This document shows positions 48,246 to 59,988 of a stretch of 64,000 nt of DNA, piece by piece. Position numbers and translations under genes: made by a program. This stretch comes from Nymphaea colorata. Taxonomy: Eukaryota; Streptophyta; Magnoliopsida; Nymphaeales; Nymphaeaceae. Numbering within the stretch: the first letter of the stretch is position 1; each line of letters opens with the position of its first letter. Location of the stretch: positions 19,078,354-19,142,353 of the forward strand of contig NC_045139.1 in NCBI RefSeq assembly GCF_008831285.2, read 5' to 3'. The notes under the pieces are model-generated. The model ran no database searches and had not been told where the DNA came from. It saw only the letters and a program-made list of their open reading frames with translations.

Positions 48246-49036
48246 AGGTCAGCAAAGTGCGAATGGACTCTTCACTATAGCTTAGGCCACTAGGCGGCGT
48301 TTGATTACTTCACATGCTCGCATATTTAATGGCGATTTAAGATCTTGACTAATCCATATAATTTTTGCGCAATTCAAAATGTACTTTTTAAATTTACTTC
48401 TATATTTGAACTGCACGGATGTAAATGAATCGAATATGTTTACTCAATGTAATCGAATGTAATAAATAAATTTGAATCCAATTACAATTCAAATTCCATA
48501 AGAATTTCATATTTGAATTTAAGAATATGAGTCTGCTTATGAGGCGAAAAGAGCTCCGCTTCCATCCTACCGTGATGAAAGTTCGTTGAGAAGGTCTGAA
48601 GCATGGGCAGAGCTAGGATTTTGTTTAAGGGTGAGTCAAAAGGTCCAATGAACTGCAATGAAAGGGACGAAGTTTTGTGGGTTAGATCTAAGTAGGACCA
48701 AACTGAACCCAAATCCAAACAATACATAAACACAACAAAAATTTTTTAATTTTTTTAATGTATTTTTTTTTTCAATTCCTTGGGGTGGAGCTATGGCATA
48801 GGAGCCCAGGACAGATTGCAATAAATAATTTCACTCTTAGAAAAATCTTTCCTAACATGTGCCTAACATGTGCAAGCCATGACACCACAAGAAAAACAAA
48901 CCCAAATTTTGACATCTGGAACCGCGGAGAAGTTTCTCCTTTTTTTTTTTATAAAGTTGAACTTTGATTAAGCACACCAACGGAGAAATCCACAATTAAG
49001 CACACAGCCTCCCCTTGTTTTAAAAAAAAAAATTTC

Positions 49037-49084
<48 letters not shown>
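49037..49084. repeat. (CA)n-(TA)n microsatellite
   Basis: Uninterrupted CA repeats from about 49037 pass into TA repeats to about 49084. Confidence 0.9.
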
Positions 49085-49889
49085 AACGTTTAATTTGGGT
49101 GTGTTAGTCGGATCAAAACTCAATTTCTAAAGGTAGGTTCAGTTGTAAATCCAATTAAGTTGAACTCAACAAAGGTCGTTAAGAATAAGGCTAGGTCTAA
49201 GTTCTGTGGAGCTTGCAAGGTCATTTTCATTAATGGGTTGAACTCAAGGTTCTATACTTTTGTTCCATCAAATTTAAGGCTAAAAGCTTTGCCCACATGA
49301 CTCCACAAAGTGAGAAAAGAGCTTGGGTGGCTGGAAAGAGGGGCTCCGGATGCCAGATCCAACCCCACAAGTCACTGTTTCTCCACAGTTACACATTCTT
49401 TTTGGCGTTAAATGCTGGATCCGGGTCCCACTACCCGAATCCACTTGACGCATTTGCTTCTTCTTTGGATCTGGGTTTAGACTTGACTCTTCTTGAGGAT
49501 CAATGAATTGGATTTGGATCAACAAACTTGGACGCAAAATTTGAGTCGGTTGCCCTTTGTCGTTGGTAAAATATTTGGTGAAATAATCCGAGATTGCCAC
49601 CTACCGCGTTGAATGATGAACCAATAGGCTTTGGAATGAACAGATTGATTGCACCCATAAGTTAATGCGGGTAGAAAACTTTCCACGTGTGCGCTGTAAG
49701 CCCACAAACAAAAAACTCCCACAAAAAGATATTTTTCTTTCCCTTTATTTTGTTTTTTTTTGTCGGACGTGTCAGGTGAGTCTTTCATCTCATGATTTCT
49801 CATCTGAAATTCTTGGAAGAAATTTTTCCTGCATTCAAAATTGACACACCCTACATGGTGATTGCTGCTCTTTGTCTGTATCGAAAAGA

Positions 49890-50062
49890 AAGTACACTGT
49901 TTGATTCTACATGGTCGAAGTCACCGTCCAATTTATCTTCAAAATATGTTTCTCACGTTTGACGACCTACATGGTGATCGTGTTTGATTCTGCATACCCG
50001 AAGTCACTGTCCAATTTATCTTCAAAATATGTTTCTCACATTTGATTTGACATCCTGCATGG
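49890..50062. repeat. Imperfect tandem duplication, unit about 83 bp
   Basis: Two copies share TTGATTCT, CGAAGTCAC, GTCCAATTTATCTTCAAAAT and ATGTTTCTCAC, with starts near 49901 and 49984. A further partial copy of the CATGGTGATTGCTG portion lies on each side. Non-coding. Confidence 0.65.
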
Positions 50063-51423
50063 TGATTGCTGTTGTTTGTCTGCATCGATAACTTCAGAGT
50101 AACAGTAAAGTAAAAAGGTGTAAGGATGAAAAAGATGACAATTTTTTTCCTATGTAAACCAGAACAAGCTCTCGTCTCGGGTCAAAACTATACATCTCAA
50201 TCATCAACGTAAAAAATATCGAAAGCATAATAAATGTTTGAAGCAAGGCCCTGCTCTAACAGATTCACTGGAAAACCAGTAACTACCCAAGAACTCTTCT
50301 CTCCCACTCCACTCACGTTTCTCTCTCCCCCCACTTTGTTCGTAACGCTTTCCCACGTCGTGCTAGTTTCATGGGTTCAATGTTTAGTTCTTTTGATCAG
50401 TTACTAAGTTCAGATACCAGAGTTTCTGACGGATCAGATAACGACTTATCATTTTTTTACTCATAGTTGGATAAAAAAATGCAGAAGAAACAAATTCCAA
50501 TGTCCATGAGAATGAGATATTAGTCAATTCCAGGAGGAGAGACAACATAGAAAACCCACATTGAATTTCTAATTGAACATGGCGTTTCTGATCCACTGGA
50601 TTACTTGATTCAAATCAAATGCCCGAGTAAGCCATTGGCATCTCCCACGAAAGATTGGTCTTATTTTATCTTCAACACCGACCCCATGATCTATATTTCT
50701 CTCTTCCGCTGAATTGCAGGCTTTGTATGACACAATCTATACGTAAGCGACCCGCAGGAAAGAGAAGAAAAAGAGGAGAGAAGAAGATCACTATGACACA
50801 ATCGAGTGTTCGGTTGCAAATCCTAAAGAGGCGTGAGTGCGGGAGGGGTTGTGGGGAGGTTGGGGGGCCGACAACGCCACTGGATGGGAGGGCCACCACC
50901 ATGGCAGCAGCTTCGCTAGCTGTTTACACTCACATAATGAAGCAATCGGCATGTTGCTTCTTCTTTCCTCAGTTACGATTATTTTATTAGCAGTTCTTTG
51001 TTCCTTTCTTCCATCTCAGTCCTCCTTTCCTCCCCTTTTATGTTTTACCTGACATTTTATTTACAAAACGGTAAAAAATCTGCAGAAGAGATTAGGGAGA
51101 AAGTTTGATTTCAGTTTTCACCTACCAGTTTTCTACTCTTTTTGTCTTTGGTTGGAGATTATGGCTTCCTCTTCTGCCCGTCACCTCACTAGTTTTAACC
51201 TCCCTTATCTATGACGACTTTGAGCCTAAGCATCCCGTCATCTTCTCCGCCCATTGTATAAACGGTTTTTTCTCTTTTTGGAGATTTTTTATTGTAAATT
51301 AATGAGAGAATCAGGTTGTGGATTTCTTGGGGAGGGTGCTGAACTGGAAAAGGCTGGAGTTTCTTCTTCTTGCTGATGAATGTGAAGGAATTGGATGTGT
51401 TGAGTGTTGGTAATTGCAGGAGA

Positions 51424-51454
51424 TTTCTGGGTACAAAGGCTGTTCTTGTGGGGA
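51424..51454 (+). repeat. 31-bp direct repeat, copy in the phospholipase 5' leader
   Basis: Exact copy, starting TTTCTGGGTACAAAGG, of 52414-52444 in intron 1. The two copies are 990 bp apart and bracket coding exon 1. This copy starts four bases after the putative leader acceptor. Confidence 0.9.
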
Positions 51455-51490
51455 GGGGAGGAACTTGAGTTTCAGATAGAGCTGTCGGGA

Positions 51491-54400
51491 ATGATGGAGG
51501 CGTCGGAGAAGGTGGAGTTCTTCCATGGCGACCTCGACCTCTGGATTTTGGAGGCTCGGTCACTGCCCAACATGGACCTGCTTTCGGAGCATCTCCGCCG
51601 CTGCTTCACTGTCTGCGAGCCGTGCACCGCCCCGTGTCGGAAGCCGCCGTCAGGCAGCGCGCGTCACCATCACCGGAAGATTATCACTAGCGATCCCTAC
51701 GTCTCAGTGCTGGTTGCCGGCGCCACCGTAGCCAAGACGAGGGTCATCTCCAACTCTGAGGACCCTATCTGGGAGGAGCATTTCACTGTCGCCCTTGCCC
51801 ACCCTGACTCCAGAATCGAGTTCCAGGTGAAGGACAATGACGCCTTTGGCGCGCAGCTGATCGGCACCGTCTGCATCCCGGCCTCGAAGATCCTTTCCGG
51901 CGAGCAGATTGATGATTGGTTCCCCATTATCGGACCCGGAGGTAGTCCCCCGAAGCCGGATTGCGCTTTGCAACTCCGGATTAGATTCCAACCCTTGGAG
52001 GGAAATCCGCTGTACAGTTACGGCGTGGGTGCTGATACGGAGAGCGCCGGCGGCGTTCCGAACACGTACTTTCCTTCTCGGAAGGGTGGGATGGTCACTC
52101 TGTATCAGGATGCGCATGTCAGGGATGGGGACCTTCCTGAGATTTTGCTCGACGGCAAGAAGTACGAGCACGGTAAGTGTTGGGAGGACATATGCTATGC
52201 AATCTTGGAAGCCCACCATTTGATCTATATTGTGGGTTGGTCTGTGTATGACAAGGTCAGGATTGTGAGGGAGCCAACCAGGTCGATCCCCGACGCCGGG
52301 AAGATGACGCTCGGCGAGTTACTCAAGTATAAATCTCAGGAAGGAGTTCGTGTCTGCCTGCTTGTTTGGAATGATAAGACTTCCCATGACAAGTTCTTCT
52401 TCAAAACGGTACGTTTCTGGGTACAAAGGCTGTTCTTGTGGGGAAGGCCGCTGAACGGATAGTACTTACAGATTATTGTTGATTATGGCATATTATCGGT
52501 GAGCGTGTGGCCATTAATTTTGTTAATTAAACATCCGTAACGTTGCGTAGTCTTAAATCTTCAACCAAACCGATTCTTAGGGATGAATGTTAGATTTCAA
52601 GCCAAACACATGGATTTGTCTCTTGAGTAGTCTGCATAATGCACGTCTCCTTGACGTGGTTTCTTGCTGCAAATTGAGCACAATCTGCATCAATATGCAA
52701 CCGAATGGGAGGCAAGTGCTTAATTCACGATCTCTCTTGTTTAGCCATCCGATATATTGGACACAGTGCTCAAAATGTTCGGAAAACTGATATACTTCAT
52801 ATTTGGGACTCTTTAATTTGTAAGAAGAATTTCAATTTCATAAGTGTAGATTGTGGCCATCCGTCGTATTGTTATCTGCGAGCCTTATCTTGTATTTTTT
52901 GACTTTGAGTTCTGGGCGCATGTAACAGTTTAGGAAAGTCGAAACGTGCATGGGTAACCCAGTTTATTTTTATCTCTCGAGGAATTGGAAAGGAATAAAA
53001 GATTTAAAATGTACTTTTGATTTAGTGTAGCTGGTAATCTGGTGGACTTGAATGTTTGACCTTCCGTTAGGCATCTGGGTGATTTATCATTGTCTCTAAT
53101 CGACCTAATCAATCACCTTTCGCTTGCTGAGAGAAAATAAGACGCCCAAGATCACGTCAGTGCAAGAAAGAGACATGCCCCCTTATAGAGAAATGTCTTT
53201 CTAAGTGAAGGGCCTCCCTGAATTTGTTTAGGCTCATGTTAGGTAACCAGTTGGACTGTTGGAATGCTGTAATGAGAGAGCAGGCTATTTTATAAACCGA
53301 TCTCCTTGTTGAATCCTAGCTTCATGCCATGTGAAAAATTGAACGACTAAAAAAAAAGTTGTATTTGCTTGAGAGCTGCTCCTGAGTAACAATGATAGAA
53401 GCAGAATAGAGAAGGATAAATGGACCCGCAAATGGAGCATAGATAGTCCCATGTGCTATGATAAGTATGGACATGTTAATGTTTGACAGTCCACCGTCTT
53501 CTCTTCTGGAAAGGTTTTGCTTTTGTCATAGATGTAAAAATGCTGCTAGCCTACATAGAGGAACAGTGCTGCTGCTTTGAGGATGAGCATATGGCATCTT
53601 TGTGCTACATACTTGACCTTTTGATAATGGACATTAATTGTTTGTACACGATTGATGATGTTGGTTAAGACCTATATAGTCACTATTAGTTTGCTTGCAG
53701 CCAGGTTGTGACTTGAAGAATAATGGAATAGCTTTGTGGTTTTGGTGCAGGCAGGAGTAATGCAGACTCATGATGAAGACACCCGGAAATTCTTTAAGCA
53801 TTCATCTGTCCACTGTGTGCTGTCTTCTCGCTATGCCAGTAATAAACTTAGCATTTTCAAGCAACAGGCATGCCATATGATCCACTGTTTTGTTTGAACT
53901 TTGAATCTTCTTTCTTTCGTACAACTAATGCTTAGTCAGTAGCTATTCCCTGTTATGAAACTTGAACATGTTTTCAACTTGTTTATGTAGATAGCTATTT
54001 TCATATGAATATTCTACCCATTATATGTGATGGCATGTTTGGAAGGTGGATTTAAGTGTAACCCAATCGGACAGCCTACATGTTGGAAATTTTAACTATT
54101 TTGTTGTATATGTAGCATAAATTTCTTAAGAACAAAGTAGGAAACCACAGATGATGCATGTGCATGCATTTTTCATTTCTGAAATGTGTTTGGCTTCATT
54201 TTCAAAAGTTCTAAATGTAGTTATATAGATGAGAAGTAATTGTACATCTATGGCATAATTTGATGGTATGTGAAGCACAGAATCAAGAGTCACTAGTTGC
54301 TATGACCATGGAGCTTTTCTTTATTTGGTAATTTGATTTTTCAAATCTGCAATGATATTTTCTTTCTAAATTGATAATATGAAAAAATAGATGCCATTCC

Positions 54401-56718
54401 TCTTTAGTGATGCTTTTAGCATGCTTCTGGATGGTCAAACGTCAGTTTGGCAGTCATCGAGGCCTTCCTACAATGAGCCACACTTACCCTTTATAAATAT
54501 ATCTAGTAATGGTGGCAAAGTTATTGCATGCATCTGTTTTCTTGTAAGATACTGAATGTAATAACTCGACTCTTCCAGATTTTCCAGATAAGGTCAGTTG
54601 TGAAGGCCTTCAATTTGTAACTTGATATACCTGTTCATGTTTTTTTTTTTTTCCATGGATGAATACATGCGTTGGTATTTGGAACCCCAGAATTTCATAT
54701 TTGATGGTTTACTGTTGGATTAATATGTTTCTGCCCAGGTTGTAGGGACGTTGTTTACTCATCATCAGAAGTGTGTACTTGTTGATACCCAAGCCCCAGG
54801 AAATAACAGAAAAATCACTGCATTTATAGGAGGGCTTGACCTCTGTGATGGCCGTTATGATACTCCTCAGCATCGATTATATCAAGATTTGGACACAGTT
54901 TTTCAGGATGATTTCCACAGTCCTATAATTCCAGTGAGTCCTCGTAATCATTCCACACGTACAATGGCATTCGTTTTATTGACTTAATGTTTGCTGGTTT
55001 ATAACATGAAATTCTTATTGTTTATTGTGGTAATTGAAAGCAGTTCAAATTGACTAGTCAAGTTTTAGTGGTTTAGTTAAGCTTGGTGGCGGTGCATCCA
55101 TTGTAGCTTGCCTCTTTTGCATTCAAGTTAACATTTAATTTTGTGGAGATGAAATAATGGGCCAGATATCATGTGGTTATTATGTATAATTTCATGTATA
55201 ACTTGATTTGCTATTTGGTTGACAATGTTGCACTTTCAGTCTTTCATGTCATTTAGAGAACAGCATCCGTTGCTGTTTGTAATGTCTGTTACTTTACAAT
55301 ACTTATCACAATTATTATAAAACATCTAAATATGCTAGAAGAGTAAATCCAGGAGCCATGCATTATTGTGCAAAACTAGAAATTGATTTATGTGCAAGTG
55401 CAGCATTCCTCTACCTACCATCAGTAGGGTGTATTTTGATTGCCAGAAAGAATATCCCACCTTTTTCTTATCGTATCTCAACCACGAAAACTAGAAATTG
55501 ATTTATGTGCAAGTGCAGCATTCCTCTACCTACCATCAGTAGGGTGTATTTTGATTGCCAGAAAGAATATCCCACCTTTTTCTTATCGTATCTCAACCAC
55601 AATGAATTCTTCAATAGTGATTGAGTATCACTTTTCTCCTCCTATCTGTAATATGGTTGTCTTGAAGAATGCTATTCAAATGTCCATTATTCCTATTTAC
55701 ATATATACTAATGTTAGAACCTTGAGGTTCAGACAAGTTCTTTTGGGTCATTACATCAAATGCTTGGAAGACATTATATTGCAGATTTTAGCAACTAATA
55801 TGAGTCTCTTGAGCATTTTAATCTTTTATTGAAATGTAAGAATTTTAAGTCCTTATTCTCTTGATCAACAGTTAGGCTACTGTACAATATGGGTGGCCTT
55901 CATTGTGCTCTATATTCCACCTATTCATGCTGTTAAGACTGTTCAGGGTTTTGTGACAACTTTGTTTCTATCCTTTTGTTAGGTGGGTACAAAAGGCCCT
56001 AGGGAGCCATGGCATGATCAGCACTGCAGGATTGATGGTCCTGCTGCATATGATGTACTTAAAAATTTTGAGCAGCGATGGCAGAAGGCTACAAAATGGT
56101 GGGAATTTGGACAACGGTTCAAGAAGGTGTCTCATTATCATGACGATGCTTTGCTTAAGCTGGAGCGGATTTCATGGATACTTAGTCCTTCTCCTACTAT
56201 TCAAAACGATGATCCAATCCTATGGGTTTCTGAGGAAAATGATCCAAAGCATTGGCATGTTCAGGTTGCAAAAACAGTGTGTCTGCAATGTTAGTATTTT
56301 CATAGTCCACTTAGATGCAGGTATAAACTAATACTTTCCAAATATTGGCAGATTTTTCGGTCAATTGACTCAGGTTCTTTGAAAGGATTCCCCAAAGATG
56401 TTGAAGTTCATGATGCTGAGAAACAGGTTAGTTCTTTTGCACACCTTACGTTATTCCATTTCAGGATAAAGTTGCAAGTTGACCATGTTTCAACCTGGAC
56501 TATATTCTGACTGTTGCATTTATTCAACCTTTTGTGTTTTGTTGACTAATTTGCTTTTCTTTGCTTCCAGAACCTTGTTTGTAGAAAGAACTTGGTGATA
56601 GACAAGAGCATACACACAGCATATGTTAAGGCTATCAGATCTGCCCAACATTTTATATACATTGAAAATCAATATTTTCTTGGGTCATCTTATGCATGGC
56701 CAAAGTACAAAAATGCAG
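51491..56718 (+). CDS. PLDDELTA: Phospholipase D, delta type; first six coding exons (gene incomplete in window)
   Basis: Exons 51491-52408, 53751-53867, 54739-54933, 55983-56264, 56352-56426 and 56571-56718 join in frame to about 578 residues. The enzyme hydrolyses membrane phospholipids to phosphatidic acid; plant PLD delta is plasma-membrane and microtubule associated and acts in stress signalling. The C2 domain covers about residues 10-170 ([35 protein letters not shown]). The catalytic region begins [19 protein letters not shown], with [15 protein letters not shown] and the first HKD site [11 protein letters not shown] in exon 3, and [16 protein letters not shown] in exon 6. The [14 protein letters not shown] insert and [11 protein letters not shown] context favour delta over alpha. 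The second HKD half is absent from the remaining 7.3 kb, so it lies beyond the window or is lost. Intron 2 uses a GC donor (see findings). Confidence 0.92.
52414..52444 (+). repeat. 31-bp direct repeat, copy in phospholipase intron 1
   Basis: Exact copy of 51424-51454, starting five bases past the end of exon 1, inside the intron just after the GTACG donor. Confidence 0.9.
53868..54738 (+). other. Phospholipase intron 2 with GC donor
   Basis: Exon 2 ends in IFKQQ and exon 3 begins [11 protein letters not shown], giving the conserved family sequence only if the intron starts at CAG|GCATGC. The acceptor is CTGCCCAG|GTTG. The flanking exon bases match the strong consensus typical of GC-AG introns. 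Confidence 0.8.
55372..55601 (+). repeat. Perfect 115-bp tandem duplication in phospholipase intron 3
   Basis: Copies at about 55372-55486 and 55487-55601 show no difference by eye; each starts AAAACTAGAAATTG and ends TCTCAACCAC plus flanking bases. It lies wholly within the intron. The identity suggests a recent event or an assembly artefact. Confidence 0.9.
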
Positions 56719-57235
56719 GTTTGGATAAGAATTATATTTTTCATGTTCACGTTCAATTCTGTTTGTCATTGAGTACCATGCTTCAGTCATTACTGACCTG
56801 GCTGCCTTGGAAGTTTTATTTGGAAGAGTTCACTTGTCTGAACAGTAAGGGCCTGTAAGATAATATTTTCTTCAATTTTCTTATAGCATGTCATTATATA
56901 TGTGTGTGTATGTGCTATGTGTGTGTGTGTTTCTCTGTATATGTGCATTGATGGACTTACTTCTATTCTCTTAGTTAATTTAGTATTAGGATCTTCAGTT
57001 CTTTATATTGGGCCACTTATTTCTGTGTAGAGAACAGGGCAATGATATTCTGGGTTTAATAGTTCTGTGGTTTGTTGTGCGATGGTATAGTTAAAAACAG
57101 ATGAACCGTAAGTCTTTAAATACTCAGACTATCTTTTAAATTGCATATGCTATTTCTTGTTCAGCTGCCTTATTTATGATTATACTCTAAATATTGAAGT
57201 CCATTTCCTTTTTAACTAGCAGAACAAGCTACAGC
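56719..57235 (+). other. Start of phospholipase intron 6 (or 3' remnant)
   Basis: Begins with the donor AATGCAG|GTTTGG in phase 1. AT-rich with a (TG)n tract near 56900-56930. No further phospholipase coding sequence is recognised before the hAT-like element. Confidence 0.6.
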
Positions 57236-57770
57236 GTTCTTATCTTAGTTGTTAAGGCATCGCCTAGTCCACGCCTAGGCGTGAGTCTATACACCCGTTG
57301 CCTAAGTCCATCACTTAGGCGACAGGCGTTAGACTGGCGCCTAGGCTGGCACCTAGGTGCTCCTAGGCTGGACTAGGTGATAGCACGCCTAGTCAATGGG
57401 AAGGTGAAATGTCACCTTCCCTTCAAATTAAGTCCTGTAATTTTATTATTACACAGTGATACCGTGTATACTTATATTATGTGCAGTTATATTATATAAC
57501 TTCTGTTTTTTAAGTACAGTTTGCTATACTTAATTACATTTGTTACCCGCACCATACCGGTACAACACTGGTATGGGTACGAGTGTGGTGTCGGGTGCAG
57601 CGTTGACCGTGTCGGATACAGTCAATGTACCCGAGACCGAGTCCAAAATGGTCCATCGCACATTTTAAAAAACCATTTTTTTCCCTCTCTCTCGCACGAT
57701 GCCTTCGCCCTCTCGCCTCTCCCCTTCCTCGCCCCTCTCATCCCTCGCCCTCTCGCCTCTTCTCCCCCAC

Positions 57771-58102
57771 ACCCCTCTTGCCCTATGCCCTCTCTCTTGC
57801 CCTGTTCACAGTAGAAGAAGACGTCTCGCGAGGAAGAACACCAGATCCATTTCATTCCCACCGCAGTATTTTTCTTGGTCTTTCCCCTTCTTTCTAGGCC
57901 TCTGTTTTTTATCGTGGGGTTGTGTTTCGTCTGACCACCCCTCTTGCCCTATGCCCTCTCTTGCCCTGTTCACAGCAGAAGAAGACGCCTCGTGAGGAAG
58001 AACACCAGATCCATTTCATTCCCGCTGCATGTATTTTTCTTGGTCTTTCCCCTTCTTTCTAGGCCTTTGTTTTTTATCATGGGGTTGTGTTTCGTCTGGC
58101 CA
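57771..58102. repeat. Tandem duplication, unit 166 bp, in the nested element
   Basis: Two copies begin ACCCCTCTTGCCC at 57771 and 57937 and share GAGGAAGAACACCAGATCC, TTTTTCTTGGTCTTTCCCC and GGGTTGTGTTTCGTCTG. They differ at a handful of positions. Apparent Pro/Ser/Leu-rich frames over it follow from the C/T-rich composition. Confidence 0.8.
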
Positions 58103-58394
58103 ATTAGAGATATATTGTTGTTGGTATACATATCTACTATATCCATCATTGTCATGTTGTTTCTCTTTCTGCTCTCAACCGGCAACTTTTTCTGCAACCA
58201 GGATCAGCTGATGGTGGCATTACTGAAGTCAGGGAGGAGTGAACAGTTGGAACAGCCATGGAACTTGGAAGTAGGCTAGCAGTCCCTTGGAACTCCCAAA
58301 GGACAGATTTTTTGTCTTGGAATTCTTAGTATCTATAAATTTTGGATCATGATTTAATGATTTATGAATATGCTATTTTGTTTGTAATTTTTTG

Positions 58395-58400
<6 letters not shown>

Positions 58401-58462
<62 letters not shown>
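58401..58462. repeat. (TA)n microsatellite
   Basis: About 31 uninterrupted TA units, in the nested element. Length in the assembly may be inexact. Confidence 0.95.
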
Positions 58463-58465
<3 letters not shown>

Positions 58466-59184
58466 ATATATATGTGTATGGCCGTATTCTCGCACTCAAG
58501 TTTTTGGAAAATGATTCGTACCTGCACCGGTACCTGTACGGCTGTACCGGCACCCGTACCCCTACCTATGTGACATAGTTAATTACATATTCTATATCAA
58601 CTCATCAAGTGGAAGTTCCAGCCATATGTTAAGTGCTTATTCTATAAAACCATGAATTTCTGTATATATCTTATGTGCTCTAAAACATATTTTGTGGAAC
58701 CTATGCCAGCCTTGTTACCCATGTTAAGACCTATGTTTATGTTAAAAAACCACCAGTTTCTCTTGTTTAGTGCACATCTAGTAATCAGAGAAATACATGC
58801 AGACCTCACTTCAACATAGTCTGATGTTAGAGCTGCAAAGAAACAATATGAACTATGTAGATGATAGTCGACACATGAAGCATAAAACATTTCCTAAATT
58901 CCTATGTTGTAGAAATCCTCTTTGATACATATCTTATCAATTCATGGTGATCAAATATTCAGTACACAAGTAATAGAGTAAAGATTTGTTAAATATGGGT
59001 AAAATTCTTCATCTTCATTTACAGACTAAATGCAATTCTTGATTATGGCAACTAATTTTAGCTAGATATGACTTAATTACAGAAGAGCTCTTAAAGAATT
59101 GAAGTGTTAGTAACAGAATAAAAGTCTATTAGATATCGCTGGTGCCTGGCAGTGCCTAGACGCCTTGACAACTAAGGTTCTTAT

Positions 59185-59592
59185 GGAAACTTGGTGGAGA
59201 GGCCTCTTCTATTTTGGAGATGTGAGAGGTGAGGTGCTTTCTCGACTGCTCGTTCTGTAGGTTACTCAGTAATGGCCATGAAGCTGCTTCCTAAAGGGTT
59301 AGAAGAAGCTTTGTCCGAAGTCCTTGTCATAGCTGGTATTACTGGATAAAATCAGCACAGAGCAACCTGAAGAAAGGATTTCGCTTATCAGGCGATTACT
59401 GCTTTTGTGAACAAGAGGAAAAGATGAGCATCTTTTGTGATACTGTTTTTCTCCAGTTGTCTGCTGCCTACTTGGTCAGACAGAAGCTGGTTTTGGCACT
59501 TTCCAGTTGCCATGAAAGTTTCTGTTGAGGCTCATATAATTCATGAAGAGGTGCTGGGGTTTGGTCATAAGTGTCTATACCAGTATGGTAAT
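59185..59592. other. Sequence between hAT-like and second copia element
   Basis: 408 bp with no recognised coding sequence, presumably phospholipase intron 6 or downstream DNA. No phospholipase exon resemblance was found in three frames. Confidence 0.4.
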
Positions 59593-59950
59593 TGTTAAAA
59601 TATAAAGCCTTCACCAGCACGTTGAAGAGGAGTCTCTTAGGATTCCACCTCCTTGTAGAATGTGTTAAAATATTTAATGTCCTTGTAACATGTGAAGAGT
59701 CTCCTAGGATTCTATGTTATAGTTAATATCCTTGTTATATGGGAAGTCTCCTAGGATTCTATGTTGTAGTTAATATCCTTGTAATATGTGAAGTCTCTTA
59801 GGTTTCTATGATGTAATTAATGTCCTTGGAGCTTGTGAAATCTCTTAGGATTCTACGATTGGAGACTCTTAGAATTCTGAAAATGAGATTATAAATAGAG
59901 GCCGTGCAAACCATTTTGGCTACGGCTTCTTCTCCTCAGTTTCTTCTTGT

Positions 59951-59988
<38 letters not shown>

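Larger units (their letters stand above)
46600..51490. other. Intergenic region upstream of the phospholipase D gene
   Basis: No supported gene. It contains an AT-rich repeat (46.99-47.11 kb), an ACTCG-rich repeat (48.06-48.25 kb), CA/TA microsatellites (49.04 kb) and a short tandem duplication (49.9-50.06 kb). A possible acceptor TAATTGCAG|GAG at 51419 suggests an intron in the leader of the phospholipase gene. Confidence 0.5.
57540..58578. mobile_element. Nested element, about 1.04 kb, inside the hAT-like element
   Basis: The 10-bp direct repeat TTAATTACAT lies at 57530-57539 and 58579-58588. The interior ends are rich in CCGGTAC/GGTACGGGT-type units in opposite arrangement (ACCCGCACCATACCGGTAC at left, GTACCGGCACCCGTACC at right). 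Inside are a C/T-rich stretch, a 166-bp tandem duplication and a (TA)n run. No clear protein. It may be another hAT-type element with an 8-bp duplication within the 10 bp. Confidence 0.55.
57244..59176. mobile_element. hAT-like element, 1.93 kb, with 8-bp target duplication
   Basis: The left end CTTAGTTGTTAAGGCATC is the inverted complement, with two differences, of the right end GACGCCTTGACAACTAAG. The exact 8-bp direct repeat GTTCTTAT flanks the element (57236-57243, 59177-59184), the duplication size of the hAT superfamily. Just inside the left end (57253-57390) are many GCCTAGGCG-type palindromic units, with a few at the right end, as expected of subterminal transposase-binding repeats. 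No transposase coding sequence is seen, so it is non-autonomous. Much of its middle is a second, nested element. Confidence 0.8.

Noticed and set aside
50655..50990. 111-codon plus-strand frame upstream of the phospholipase gene
   Set aside because: No domain and more likely promoter or leader DNA.
57521..57995. Overlapping Pro/Ser/Leu-rich frames near 57.6-58.0 kb
   Set aside because: They follow from C/T-rich tandem units of the nested element and have no protein similarity.
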